A stretch of DNA of 64,000 bases from Acidobacteriota bacterium (GTDB lineage Bacteria; Acidobacteriota; Holophagae; Holophagales; Holophagaceae), in assembly GCA_016195985.1 (NCBI GenBank), contig JACPYP010000019.1:1-64000 (forward strand), in the 5' to 3' direction. The position numbers and the translations under genes were made by a program. This document shows positions 1 through 8,979 of this stretch, in pieces (position 1 is the first letter of the stretch; each line of letters opens with the position of its first letter). The notes under the pieces were generated by a model. It was not told the DNA's origin. It was given only the letters and a program-made list of their open reading frames with translations, and made no database searches.

Positions 1-786
1 CACCATCTCCCGCAGCCCCTCGTTGGTCCGGTTGAGGGTGCGCCCCAGTTCGCCCAGCTCGTCCTTGGAATCGATCTCCACCCGCTGGGTGAGATCGCCC
101 TGGGCCACGGTTTCGATGACCGCGCCCATGGTCCGCAGGGGCTGGAGGATGCTCCGGGTGATGAGGAAGGCCAGCACAGCTCCCAGCGCCAGGGCCAGCC
201 CCATGACGGTCAGCATGATCAGGGTGGCCTCCTCGTGGGCGGCCGCAGCCCGGATGTGAGCCTTCTCCAACTGCTCCCGGAAGTATTTGGAGGCCCGGCC
301 GAGGCTGTCCTGCAGGGCCTGGGTGCTGGCCCGGGCCTCCCCGAAGAGCATGCGGTTGGCCTCCGCATCCTTCCCGGCCATAGCCAGGGCCAGGACCTTC
401 CCGTTGCCCTCCCGCGCCTTGGTGTGCAGTTTCAGGATCTCGGCCAGGATCGCCCTGGACTCGACGGACCGGGTGCTGGCTTCCAGCGCCCTGGCCAGCT
501 CATCGAAGGTTTCCACCGCCTTCCCGACCTTCTGCGCATTGACCTGCTTGTCCGCCTGGTTGTCCATGAGCAGGACGGTGCGGATCAACCGCGAGACAAG
601 GAAGACCTGTTCAGCCAAGTCCCGGGCCATGCGGTCCTGCGCGTAGTAGTGAGACACGATCTTGTCCGTATCCGCCGACATGGCGCCCATGCGGTTGAGT
701 CCGGTCCCCGTGATCACCAGAAGCAGGGCCAGAATCAGCGCGAAGCCCGCCGCCAAACGGGTTCCGATCTTCAGGTTCGTCAGCAT
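1..786 (-). CDS. Methyl-accepting chemotaxis protein, N-terminal part (cut by window edge)
   Basis: First 262 codons of a chemoreceptor; the signalling domain lies beyond the window start. The start is the ATG at 786, which has a GGAGGA ribosome site just upstream. The protein begins MLTNLKIGTRLAAGFALI, the typical MCP opening with a first transmembrane helix. A periplasmic four-helix-like sensor follows (about residues 30-185), then a second transmembrane helix (about 188-210) and a HAMP domain (ILQPLRTMGAVIETVAQGDL onward). It should sense a ligand in the periplasm and control CheA. The ligand cannot be told. This frame is not the longest open frame here, but it is the only one with family similarity. 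Confidence 0.9.
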   Translation of the reverse strand, partial: MLTNLKIGTRLAAGFALILALLLVITGTGLNRMGAMSADTDKIVSHYYAQDRMARDLAEQVFLVSRLIRTVLLMDNQADKQVNAQKVGKAVETFDELARALEASTRSVESRAILAEILKLHTKAREGNGKVLALAMAGKDAEANRMLFGEARASTQALQDSLGRASKYFREQLEKAHIRAAAAHEEATLIMLTVMGLALALGAVLAFLITRSILQPLRTMGAVIETVAQGDLTQRVEIDSKDELGELGRTLNRTNEGLREMV

Positions 787-887
787 CGGATCCTCCAGCG
801 GGCAGGCATGGGCCTGGAATGGGAATGGATTCCTTATCGGATGACTCCATCATCTTCAACAGAAATGGCGGCCGGCTCTGGATATGC

Positions 888-913
888 AAGAAGCCGCCCG
901 AAGGCGGCTTCTT
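888..913 (-). terminator. Hairpin terminator after the C45 peptidase gene
   Basis: An 11-bp perfect stem (888-898 with 903-913) closes a CGAA loop on the plus strand. It lies 18 bases past the stop of the minus-strand gene at 931-4047. Only a short T-containing tail follows, so termination strength is uncertain. Confidence 0.6.
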
Positions 914-930
914 CAGGGGCATCATCCGGT

Positions 931-3900
931 TCAAGGCTTGAAGGTCTGGACCAACCCTTCGGCCAGGGCATGTCCCTTCGATTGCACCTCGCTGCCCCGG
1001 TAGACGGCCCAGCCGGGCAGGCCGCGGGGAATGGCCTTGCTCATGGCCCACTGCTGGGTGCGGCTGTTGGACAGCGCCAGCACCAGCATGCGCTTGGGGT
1101 TCCAGGGATTGGGAAGGGCCAGGAACAAGCCCTCGTCCGGCCGCCCGTACGTGCGACCCTGCCATTTGAACCAGCCGGAGCCTGCCTCGAGGGGCAGCTT
1201 TCCCTCGGCCTGGAGACGGGCGCTGAGACCGTTCTCCGCGGGCCCGCCGAAGACCACCAGATCGCTGGCGGCCAGATCTGCGTCGCTCAGTTCCGCATCG
1301 GCTTCCACGGGCAGCAGCACCTCGGTCATGCCGTCGGCCAGGGCATCGCGGTAGCCGAGGGCCAGGGTGCGCTGCGCTTCCACCTCGCGGCCGGTGCCGT
1401 AGACGATCCGGGTGGCGCTCCAGTCATCAAGCACGTTGCCGGGAATCCAGAAATTGGCGCGGGAAAGGGGGATGTCGTTCCCGGCATTGAAGGCCACGCG
1501 CACAGGCGCCGCCTCGCTGGCGAAGCTGAACGAACCGGAGGCGCCGCTCATCTCCACGCGCTCCAGCTTCGAGCCTTTCTCCGTCTCCACCGCCACGAAG
1601 GCGACGAAGGGATAGGGGTAGCCGCTCTGCTCCACACCGAGCTTCACGTCATAACCCGCCCCGGACTTGACCACTTCGGCCCGGATCCTGGGCGCGGGCA
1701 GGTCCGCCCGCTCCAGCCAGGGCTTCAGGATGGGCGACACGTCCTTTCCGGCCCCGTCGGAAAGGGCTTTCAGGATCCCGGCCGTGGTTGCGGGCTTGCC
1801 GCTGAAGCGGGCATGGGCCGCCTGCATGGCCCTGGCGAAGGCGGCATTGCCCAGGTGCAGCCGCAGCTGGTGCAGGGCGAAGAGGCCGCGGATGCGGGGG
1901 ATCTGGTAGGCCCCATAACGGTCGTACTCGGTCCTGGTCGCCAGGGGCGCCTTCACGCCTTCCTTGGCCTCCAGCCAGAGATGACGGGTGTTCAGATCCC
2001 CGAAGGCGGCACTCTGGGCCTCGAAGGCCTTGGCGGTAGCCGTGGGCAGGTTCTTCAGTTGCTGCCAGTAGGCGGCCGAAGCGCTGACGAACCAGTTCTC
2101 AGCATCCGTGGCGGGCCTGACAGTCCCTGTCCAGAGCCCCTTCGCCTCATAGCTGAACGCCTCCTTCACGCCCGCCACATCGGGCGCAGGCGCGGCCTTG
2201 GCGGCCTTCTCCGGCTTCCAGGAGGCCTTCGCGGCCTGGAGCTTTTCCGTGATCCAGATGGGGCTGAAGGCGGTGTAGCCGTGGGTGAGGTGCGGGGTGG
2301 CGCCGGGCAGCTCGGGAATCCAGCGGCCGCCCACCATCTTTTCGCGCAGCGTGGTCTTGCCCTGGTGGGCGATGAACACGAGCTTTTCCGCCATCTCGGA
2401 GGTGGTGAGCTTGGCATCGCAGGCGTGGGGGCGGTTGATGGGGCTGGTGGCCATGACACGGGTGGCGATGTCGATGTCGAAGCCCTTCCGGCCGTAGGCT
2501 TTGAAGACATCCTGGAAAGCGATGTCGCGGTTCCAGGTGTTGAAGGCCAGGTCCGCCGGGGCGTTCTCGGGGTTCGCCCCGTACTCGCCCCGCACGTCCA
2601 GGTCGCGGTTGTTGTTGTTGGCCCAGATGAAGTCGAGGTGGTCGCCCGGGGTATCCGCCGGCTTGCCCTTGGTGCCGGTGCGCCACATGCGGGTCTTCTC
2701 GGTGCCCAGCAGGAAGCAGGCGCCTTCATCGGTTTTGGCGTCGGCCATGGTCCAGTCGTTGGTGTAGAGGCCGTTGTTCTGCTTGAAGAGGATGGCCGCA
2801 GCCTCGTCGATGGAATTGGCGTACTGGGCGGCCTTGCGGATGCGGTTGCTCTGGGGCGTGCCGTCGGCGTTGAAGGGAGTCTGGCCCACGGTGGTTTCGC
2901 CCATCACCAGGCCCGAGGCGTTCAGATACCAGTCGGTGCCGCTGTGGATGCCGCCCGCGAAGGTCTGCAGCACCAGGCGGTGCCCCTTCTCCGGCACGAT
3001 GTCCAGCATCACGTTCCATTCGGTGCCCGTGTAGCCATTCCACATGAACATCTGAGTGAGGATGAAGCGGCCGCTCTTGGTGGCGCCCTTGGTGGCCACG
3101 AAGGAGGAGCAGTGATCGCCCTTCCCACCCTTCTCCACCTCGTCCTCGCCGCTCATGAAGGTGCGGCCCGTGAGCGGATTCGGCGCGTGGGCGAGGCCCT
3201 CCTGCAGCGAGCTCATGTCCACCGCGCTGTTCAACGTCACGATGTCCAGCAGATCGACGGGGCGGCCCCTGAAGCTGGCGCCGGCCTTGACGGCACCGTC
3301 GGCGATGCCCTTCATCTCTTCCAGGAATTCCACGTCGTACTTGCGGAAGAACAGCGCGTCCGCCATCTGCCGCTGGTCGGCCCAGCCGCGGGCGGGATCC
3401 GCCGCGTTTTTCTGCACACCCAGCTTGGCGATGTAGCGGACGATCTCGTCGGCCATGAGCTCGCCGTGCTGGCGGCCCCGCGCGTAGGGGGCGCCTTCGA
3501 TGTGCAGGAAGGTCCAGCCGCCCATCTCGTAGCGGAAGCCCTTGCCCGCCCAGCGCACGGTCTCCATGGGGATGAAGGCGGTGACGTCCTCCACCTTTTC
3601 CAGCTTCACGTCGCTGAAGGCGGCCGCGCCCCGGGCTTTGCCGTTGCGGCCCAGGTGCAGTTGCACGCGGTCGCTGGGGCTGGTGGCCAGGAACAGGGTC
3701 GAGACCTTGCGCTCGGCCGTGCCGGCCACGCTCTGCGAGGCATTGGTGAAGGGAAAGCTCTCCATGGAGAGACAGGCCCCCAGCGCCGTGGGATAACGCG
3801 CCAGCGCGTCGGCCTTCACCCCTTCGGCGCGGATGGTGGCGCTGAGGCGGTACAGCTCGCCCACTTTCAGACTCACGGGCGCCGAGAGCAGGGTGGCTTC

Positions 3901-4047
3901 CGATCCCTCCGCCGCCGCTTCCAACCGCAGGGCCGAAGCCTTGGCCGAGGAGCCCGGCTTCAGCGTCCAGCCGGACACAGGAAGGTCCGCCGCGGCGGCA
4001 ATCACCGCCGCAGCCATGAGCAGGCCGGCGCGAAGCATTCGGATCAT
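931..4047 (-). CDS. Secreted C45-family acyltransferase/peptidase with M1-like C-terminal region
   Basis: A 1038-residue exported protein. A signal peptide (1-20) is followed by a beta-rich region (about 25-150). The core (about 165-640) resembles the C45 / acyl-CoA:6-aminopenicillanate acyltransferase and phospholipase-B-like Ntn hydrolases: GAPYARGRQHGELMADEI at the domain start and GDHCSSFVATKG, whose Cys313 is the probable autoproteolytic nucleophile. The last 350 residues (helical stretch ALHQLRLHLGNAAFARAMQA, then a beta domain) look like the C-terminal part of M1-type aminopeptidases, without a zinc motif. The expected role is hydrolysis of amide or peptide bonds outside the cytoplasm; the substrate is unknown. 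The ATG at 4047 has a GGAG site. Confidence 0.75.
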   Translation of the reverse strand: MIRMLRAGLLMAAAVIAAAADLPVSGWTLKPGSSAKASALRLEAAAEGSEATLLSAPVSLKVGELYRLSATIRAEGVKADALARYPTALGACLSMESFPFTNASQSVAGTAERKVSTLFLATSPSDRVQLHLGRNGKARGAAAFSDVKLEKVEDVTAFIPMETVRWAGKGFRYEMGGWTFLHIEGAPYARGRQHGELMADEIVRYIAKLGVQKNAADPARGWADQRQMADALFFRKYDVEFLEEMKGIADGAVKAGASFRGRPVDLLDIVTLNSAVDMSSLQEGLAHAPNPLTGRTFMSGEDEVEKGGKGDHCSSFVATKGATKSGRFILTQMFMWNGYTGTEWNVMLDIVPEKGHRLVLQTFAGGIHSGTDWYLNASGLVMGETTVGQTPFNADGTPQSNRIRKAAQYANSIDEAAAILFKQNNGLYTNDWTMADAKTDEGACFLLGTEKTRMWRTGTKGKPADTPGDHLDFIWANNNNRDLDVRGEYGANPENAPADLAFNTWNRDIAFQDVFKAYGRKGFDIDIATRVMATSPINRPHACDAKLTTSEMAEKLVFIAHQGKTTLREKMVGGRWIPELPGATPHLTHGYTAFSPIWITEKLQAAKASWKPEKAAKAAPAPDVAGVKEAFSYEAKGLWTGTVRPATDAENWFVSASAAYWQQLKNLPTATAKAFEAQSAAFGDLNTRHLWLEAKEGVKAPLATRTEYDRYGAYQIPRIRGLFALHQLRLHLGNAAFARAMQAAHARFSGKPATTAGILKALSDGAGKDVSPILKPWLERADLPAPRIRAEVVKSGAGYDVKLGVEQSGYPYPFVAFVAVETEKGSKLERVEMSGASGSFSFASEAAPVRVAFNAGNDIPLSRANFWIPGNVLDDWSATRIVYGTGREVEAQRTLALGYRDALADGMTEVLLPVEADAELSDADLAASDLVVFGGPAENGLSARLQAEGKLPLEAGSGWFKWQGRTYGRPDEGLFLALPNPWNPKRMLVLALSNSRTQQWAMSKAIPRGLPGWAVYRGSEVQSKGHALAEGLVQTFKP

Positions 4048-4134
4048 GGGAGCCTCCGGTTAATAGCATGCCAAACATGGCCTGAAACTGCCTCGTTTTT
4101 TGAGGCAATCCGAGGCACCGGCTAATCTGAAGCC

Positions 4135-5004
4135 ATGGCCTTAAAAAAATGGACCTTCACAGTGGACTCCGAAGATGCAGAACTGCGTCTCGATCAACTC
4201 ATCGCCCTGCGCACGGAACTGTCGCGCCGTTCGGCGCGGGAGGCCCTGAAGCTGGGCGGCGTGCAGGTGGACCGCAAGCGGGTGAAGGTGGCGGGCAGGC
4301 TCCTGAAGCCCGGCACCGAAGTGCGGGTGGCCTTCGATCCCGACCTGCCGCCGGTGCCCGACGTGGCCATTCCCGTGGTCTTCGAGGATGCCTGGATCCT
4401 GGCTGTGGACAAGCCTGCGGGCATCGCCACCCAGGGCACCTGGGCTTCGGACCGCCACGATCTGCTGGCCCTGCTGAAGACCCAGCGCCCGGAACTGAAG
4501 CTGGCCCTGCACCACCGGCTGGATCAGGGCACCTCGGGCCTGCTGGTCCTGGCCAAGGATCCCAAGGCCAACGCGGGCTTGGCGGCCGCCTTCGCCTCGC
4601 GGGACCTGGTGAAGCTTTATCTGGCACGGATCGCCGAACCTCTGGAAACCTGCACCGTGGAGGAGCCCATCGGCCGCCTGCGCGGCGCCGATCCTGGCCG
4701 TTTCGGCTGCCGGGGCGACCTCATGGAGCCCAAATCCGCCCGCACGGATTTCCGGCCGGCCACCGCCGAAGAATCCGCCGGGCTTACGCCCGGCCATTGG
4801 GTCGTGGCCCGCATCCACACGGGCCGCACCCACCAGATCCGCGTCCACCTGCAGCACCTGGGCAGGCCCATATTGGGCGACAGCCTCTATGGCGGCGCCC
4901 CCTCGGATCAGCTCTGGCTCCATGCCTGGCGCCTGGGCCTGAAGCACCCGGTCACCGGAGAGGCCCTGCTGCTGGAAGCCCCGCCGGTCCGCTTCCGGCC
5001 CTGA
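4135..5004 (+). CDS. RluA-family RNA pseudouridine synthase
   Basis: A 289-residue cytoplasmic enzyme that isomerises uridine to pseudouridine in rRNA or tRNA. An S4-type RNA-binding domain occupies about residues 15-75. The catalytic domain has the HRLDQGTSG motif at 127-135, with Asp130 as catalytic residue, and the C-terminal GRTHQIRVHLQHLGRPILGD block. Length and order match RluA/RluC/RluD enzymes. Which RNA position it modifies cannot be decided from sequence, so no specific symbol is given. It is divergent from the C45 gene and stands alone; three 19-bp tandem repeats follow its stop. Confidence 0.93.
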   Translation: MALKKWTFTVDSEDAELRLDQLIALRTELSRRSAREALKLGGVQVDRKRVKVAGRLLKPGTEVRVAFDPDLPPVPDVAIPVVFEDAWILAVDKPAGIATQGTWASDRHDLLALLKTQRPELKLALHHRLDQGTSGLLVLAKDPKANAGLAAAFASRDLVKLYLARIAEPLETCTVEEPIGRLRGADPGRFGCRGDLMEPKSARTDFRPATAEESAGLTPGHWVVARIHTGRTHQIRVHLQHLGRPILGDSLYGGAPSDQLWLHAWRLGLKHPVTGEALLLEAPPVRFRP

Positions 5005-5013
5005 GATCCCAGC

Positions 5014-5070
5014 CCCGCGGGCCAAACGCCGACCCGCGGGCCAAACGCCGGCCCACGGGCTAAATGCCGG
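5014..5070. repeat. Three 19-bp tandem repeats between convergent genes
   Basis: Three head-to-tail 19-bp units at 5014-5032, 5033-5051 and 5052-5070. The first two differ only in their last base; the third differs at three internal positions. The third unit includes the stop codon of the minus-strand gene ending at 5060, so the array looks like duplication of that gene's 3' end. Confidence 0.85.
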
Positions 5071-5890
5071 CCTCCAGGGAGCGTTTCATGGAGGCCCGGT
5101 CGAGGTTCTCAAAGCCCTTGGCCAGGATGATCCGGAAGGCGTCCCCCTTCATCCGGGCGTCGGCCTCGGCACCCGCGCCGATCTTCACCCGCTTCAACTG
5201 GCTCCGCAGGGCCGCCAGTGCCAGGGAGTCGCGCGCCATTTCCTCGAAGATGGATTCAAGGTCGTCCAGCGCGTTGGCCAGGCGCTGGCGGAGGCTGGGA
5301 GGCTCCGCCAGATCCTGCCACGCCGCCTCAAGGGAGATGGGCAGCCCGATGTGGCGCCCCAACTGTTCTTCCAGCCTCGCCACGTGGCGCTCCAGCTCCA
5401 AACGGGTGGGCGCCTCCGGCTCGGGCGCGAAGCGCGGGGCATCGTGCAGAACCACCGCGCTGATGGACCACAGAGGCAGGTACATGACGTCATAGCCGAT
5501 GCTTTGGAGTTCCGGCCCGGGGAGGTGGAAGACGAGGACCCAATGCCCGTCTTCCACTGCGGCCAAGCGCATGGCGTACCCGGTAAAACTCAGGCCGGAA
5601 TGCAGATGCAGGGTGAGTTTGGGGAGGGCCAGGCCCGGTTCCTGCTCGCGCCGCGCCGCCAAGGCGCACATGTCGCCCAGCAGGTCTTGGCAGGATTTGG
5701 CCTCAAGCCTCAGAAGCGCCCGGCTCTTCGATGAGACCCATCCGGCCATGGGGGGAGTATCCATGGCTTTCCTGAGCCCGGGCTCTCCGAGCAGGATGCC
5801 GGCGCCGGCGGCTGCGGTGAATTCCCTTTGGAACGGAGGGGGCTGACGGTCCCTGATGCCATTGACTTGCCGGCGTTCATCCAATCCCAT
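5060..5890 (-). CDS. Hypothetical protein with C-terminal helical region
   Basis: A 276-residue protein I do not recognise. The ATG at 5890 has a strong AGGAGG site, so I chose it over the internal ATG at 5764 (AGGAAAG upstream), although conservation could favour the shorter form. No signal peptide or transmembrane segment is evident. Residues from about 165 are rich in Leu, Glu, Arg and Ala and probably helical; the N-terminal half is mixed alpha/beta. It is convergent with the pseudouridine synthase. No function is proposed. Confidence 0.6.
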   Translation of the reverse strand: MGLDERRQVNGIRDRQPPPFQREFTAAAGAGILLGEPGLRKAMDTPPMAGWVSSKSRALLRLEAKSCQDLLGDMCALAARREQEPGLALPKLTLHLHSGLSFTGYAMRLAAVEDGHWVLVFHLPGPELQSIGYDVMYLPLWSISAVVLHDAPRFAPEPEAPTRLELERHVARLEEQLGRHIGLPISLEAAWQDLAEPPSLRQRLANALDDLESIFEEMARDSLALAALRSQLKRVKIGAGAEADARMKGDAFRIILAKGFENLDRASMKRSLEAGI

Positions 5891-6054
5891 GGCTGCCTCC
5901 TGGGTTCACAGATGCCTCGGACGGGGGGTGGCACCGGACGACTGAACCAATACCAATGCCGGTGGAATCCATCATTGGGAGGTCTGGACGCCGGGCCCAG
6001 ATCCACTTTTAAAAAAAACAATTGGACCGCTTTTCCCACCCCGCCAGATAAACC

Positions 6055-6084
6055 AAGGGCGGGTCCATCTCTGGACCCGCCCTT
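6055..6084 (-). terminator. Rho-independent-type hairpin
   Basis: A 13-bp stem (6055-6067 with 6072-6084) closes a TCTC loop, 20 bases past the stop of the minus-strand gene at 6105-6941. A GGTTTATC tail follows on the minus strand. It probably terminates that gene. Confidence 0.75.
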
Positions 6085-6104
6085 TGCATCGAAGAGGACT
6101 GAAG

Positions 6105-6941
6105 CTACTCGGCCTTGTCCCAGGAACGGGGATGAGCTGCGGGTAGCTTCCAAAGCACGATGTGCTCGCGGTCGGCCATGTAGAGACCGCCTTCGGCGCC
6201 GCCCGCATAGCCCACCCAGGACTGGTAGGCCACCCGGTTGAGGGAGCCGCCGGTGTAGACCGTCTTGGTCTTCTTCGTGGGATCCGCCGTGAGTTCGGCC
6301 ACCGCCGACTCGTAGACGGTGTCGGCCACCAGGCCGCGGCCGCTGGGTTCGAGTTCCGTGAACATCACCTGGCGGAACACCTTGCCGGGGCGGTGGGTGG
6401 CGTACCACGCATATTCGATGGGCGTCAGGTTGGAGAGCACCACCAGTTCCACCGGCGCCAGCACCATGTACAGGCGGGGCTTGCGCGCGGCAGGCTTGGC
6501 GGATCCCGCCAATTCGGCGATGTCATCAGGGCGGAGCGTCTGGCCCCAGGCGTAGGTGTGGGCCTTCGTGCGGGCCAGTTCGACCTTGGCTTCCAGCGGC
6601 AGGGTCTGGCCGCCGGTCTTGGCGAGCGCCACGCCCTGGTAGGCCTCGATGGGCGTGATGCTGAAGCCGTTGTTGGACAGAGCCGTCTTCGTCCGCTTCT
6701 TCCCGTCCTTGCAGGCATCCAGAGCTACCGCGGTGTCGCCCGCTGCATCCCGCCATCCGCCTTCTTCCTGATAGCTGAAGCCGGGCTTCCCGCCGGACAC
6801 CGCCAGATCCACATAGACTTCGCGGCCCTGGAAGTAGCGCCCGGCGCCGGGGCTGCGGTGGAGGGCCAGGCCCTCCATGCCGAGGGAGGTCGCGATCACC
6901 GAACCCTGGGGTATGGCCAGGACCAGATTGAGCTGGGGCAT
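6105..6941 (-). CDS. Hypothetical protein
   Basis: A 278-residue protein starting MPQLNLVLAIPQGSVIATSL; the ATG at 6941 is preceded by a GGAG site. The open frame runs further upstream, but that part overlaps the divergent lipid-kinase gene and has no ribosome site. There is no clear signal peptide. The sequence has a possible nonpolar stretch (LYMVLAPVELVVLSNL) and ends with a Trp/Lys/Pro-rich tail. I recognise no family. It is divergent from the lipid kinase gene with about 105 bases between starts, and is followed by a hairpin terminator. Confidence 0.6.
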   Translation of the reverse strand: MPQLNLVLAIPQGSVIATSLGMEGLALHRSPGAGRYFQGREVYVDLAVSGGKPGFSYQEEGGWRDAAGDTAVALDACKDGKKRTKTALSNNGFSITPIEAYQGVALAKTGGQTLPLEAKVELARTKAHTYAWGQTLRPDDIAELAGSAKPAARKPRLYMVLAPVELVVLSNLTPIEYAWYATHRPGKVFRQVMFTELEPSGRGLVADTVYESAVAELTADPTKKTKTVYTGGSLNRVAYQSWVGYAGGAEGGLYMADREHIVLWKLPAAHPRSWDKAE

Positions 6942-7046
6942 GTGGTGGTCTCCGTGATGAAAGCAGCGTCTGTGCGGAAAGGATGCCAGCCCGCGCCAAT
7001 CCTGGGAAGCCGTAAAGCGGCCCGCCTGATGGAGTATCCTCGCCTG

Positions 7047-7994
7047 ATGAAGGCGCCTCTCCTCTTCAACCCTGCTTCGGGAAGCTCGCCCAAGGATCCG
7101 GACGCGCTGTTCCGGGATCTCCCGAAGGAGTTGCGGGAGCGGGTGCAGCCCCTCGCCTTCGGCCCGCCATGGGACTTTGAACCCGCCATCGCCCAGGCCC
7201 GGCAGGCAGGCCTGCCACTGTTCGTCTGGGGGGGCGACGGCACGCTCCACCACGCCGCCAAGGCCTTGATTCAGCACGGCAACCCGGTGCCCCTCGCTGC
7301 CATTCCCGGCGGCAGCGGCAACGGGCTGGTGAGGGGAATCCGCACGCCGCTGGAGCCATCCGGGGCGCTTCGGCGCCTGCTGGAGGGCCGCGAGCTGCGC
7401 ATGGACCTTCCCCGCCTCGACGGGGAGCCCTTTCTGAACATCTGCGGCACCGGCTTCGAGGCCGCCGTGGCCCATCGCTTCGCTGCCCTGCCCGGCCGCG
7501 GTATTGCCAGGTACGTCCGGGCCAGCCTGTCCCTGTGGCGCGGCTGGCCCGATGCGCAGCTCTCCTGGGAAGCCGAAACCCGCCCCATGCCGGTTGAAAC
7601 GGCCCGGCTGGCCCGCATCAAGGCGGCCTTCCACGTGGCGGCCCCGGAACTGCCGGAATCTGCCTGGAGCCTATGCTTCGCCAACCTGCCCCAGTACGGT
7701 TCCGGCCTCTGGATCGCCCCCGGGGCAGATCCCACCGACGGGGCCCTCCAGTGGGCGACCCTGGCCAAGCCCTCCCTCCTGGACCTCGTGACAGATGGAC
7801 CGGCCTTGTTCCGGGAGGGCGGCCACTCGTCGCTACGCCGGGAGGGACAGTTGCTCTGGGCCACCCTGCGCCTGGACCGCCCCCTGCCCTGGCACCTGGA
7901 TGGAGAACCGGCGCCCGAACGGGATCGCGCCGAACTCCACGTCGAGCCCCGCGGCTTTCGCATGCAGGTCACCGACGCCTGCCCCTGGATGTAG
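7047..7994 (+). CDS. Diacylglycerol kinase-family lipid kinase
   Basis: A 315-residue soluble lipid kinase of the DagK/YegS/LCB5 catalytic family, which phosphorylates diacylglycerol or related lipids at the membrane using ATP. The N-terminus LLFNPASGSS is the family opening; VWGGDGTLHHAA carries the nucleotide-binding GGDGT motif and IPGGSGNGLVRGI the second glycine motif. A beta-sandwich C-terminal domain follows with DGALQ. The start could also be the in-frame ATG at 7029; neither has an ideal ribosome site. The exact lipid substrate is not deducible. Confidence 0.88.
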   Translation: MKAPLLFNPASGSSPKDPDALFRDLPKELRERVQPLAFGPPWDFEPAIAQARQAGLPLFVWGGDGTLHHAAKALIQHGNPVPLAAIPGGSGNGLVRGIRTPLEPSGALRRLLEGRELRMDLPRLDGEPFLNICGTGFEAAVAHRFAALPGRGIARYVRASLSLWRGWPDAQLSWEAETRPMPVETARLARIKAAFHVAAPELPESAWSLCFANLPQYGSGLWIAPGADPTDGALQWATLAKPSLLDLVTDGPALFREGGHSSLRREGQLLWATLRLDRPLPWHLDGEPAPERDRAELHVEPRGFRMQVTDACPWM

Positions 7995-8008
7995 GGAAGC
8001 AGGAGCGG

Positions 8009-8866
8009 CTAGCGCGGATAGACCGCCGGTCCCGTGAGGCTCGGTCCGCGGAACTGGGCGCTCACGCTGGGCATGGCGCCCCAAAGGCCGGCCACCATCT
8101 TGACCTCGCTGAGGTCCGTTTTCGCCGGATCCCAATCCCGGCGGATCAGCAGGGTGTAGGGATCCCTCGCATCAGACCACCATCCGGGGTCGTCAACAAT
8201 GAGGTAGACGGCGCGGGCCTCCTTGCTGGGGTTCTTGTAGAACACTTGAATGGGCCGGTAGGCGATGGAGGACTCCAGCATGCCGGGGCCAGGCTGACCC
8301 CACTTGTCCATGAGCATGAGCCGGAACCAGGCGGATTTCGGATGCTGCACCTCCAGTACCACGGTGCCGCCCGCGGGCACGGACACCCCATAGGCCCTCC
8401 AGCCGGCCGGCAGCTGCGAGTAGTCCGTGAGCATGTCCACCGAATCGCCGATGGGGCTGACGGGAATGAACCCGGACCGGGCCATCCACTTGATTTCGGC
8501 CATGAGATCGCGCTCATGCCAGTAGGCCGGCGTCGGAAACAGAACGGCCCGGTCCAGGCGGCGGGGAACGATGGTCCTGGAGCCCGGATAGTAGTGCGGA
8601 CGGACGGAGGTTCCACCGGCGACCAGGGGGCGCTGCGAAGTCACGCCCCGGTCATTCTGGCCCCGCAGGAAGGGACGCGCCCCCCCATCGGAGGTTCTGA
8701 TGGGCTCCCGGGACTGGGATGCCGTGGGCGGGGCCAACGGCCTCTGGGTGTTGGGGGCGGGACGTTGCACGATGCGATCCTGAGGCACTACGCCACACAG
8801 GCGGGGCCCGCCTGCCAAGGTTGCGATCAGAACCAGATTGAGCACTGACGGGACAGTTCGACTCAT
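8009..8866 (-). CDS. Hypothetical exported protein
   Basis: A 285-residue protein with an N-terminal signal sequence (MSRTVPSVLNLVLIATLAGG) and a Pro/Arg/Gln-rich segment to about residue 75. The rest is a probable beta-rich domain with many aromatic residues. A Cys at position 24 does not sit in a proper lipobox, so I call it a Sec-exported rather than a lipid-anchored protein. The 3' end lies 14 bases from the convergent lipid kinase stop. No recognised family and no functional proposal. Confidence 0.6.
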   Translation of the reverse strand: MSRTVPSVLNLVLIATLAGGPRLCGVVPQDRIVQRPAPNTQRPLAPPTASQSREPIRTSDGGARPFLRGQNDRGVTSQRPLVAGGTSVRPHYYPGSRTIVPRRLDRAVLFPTPAYWHERDLMAEIKWMARSGFIPVSPIGDSVDMLTDYSQLPAGWRAYGVSVPAGGTVVLEVQHPKSAWFRLMLMDKWGQPGPGMLESSIAYRPIQVFYKNPSKEARAVYLIVDDPGWWSDARDPYTLLIRRDWDPAKTDLSEVKMVAGLWGAMPSVSAQFRGPSLTGPAVYPR

Positions 8867-8979
8867 GATTCCCTCCTTGGCCAGTGGACTGGACCGCCCG
8901 CCGCGAGAGGTGGTGCGAGAGGCATGCCAGGAACCTGGCAGGGCGGTATCCTGGCGGATTCAATGATGGGGGCTCTCAG

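Noticed and set aside
235-4125. 1296-residue open frame on the plus strand, and similar long antisense frames elsewhere
   Set aside because: They are complements of genuine genes with signal peptides and family motifs, caused by GC-rich codon use; they have no ribosome sites or recognisable domains.
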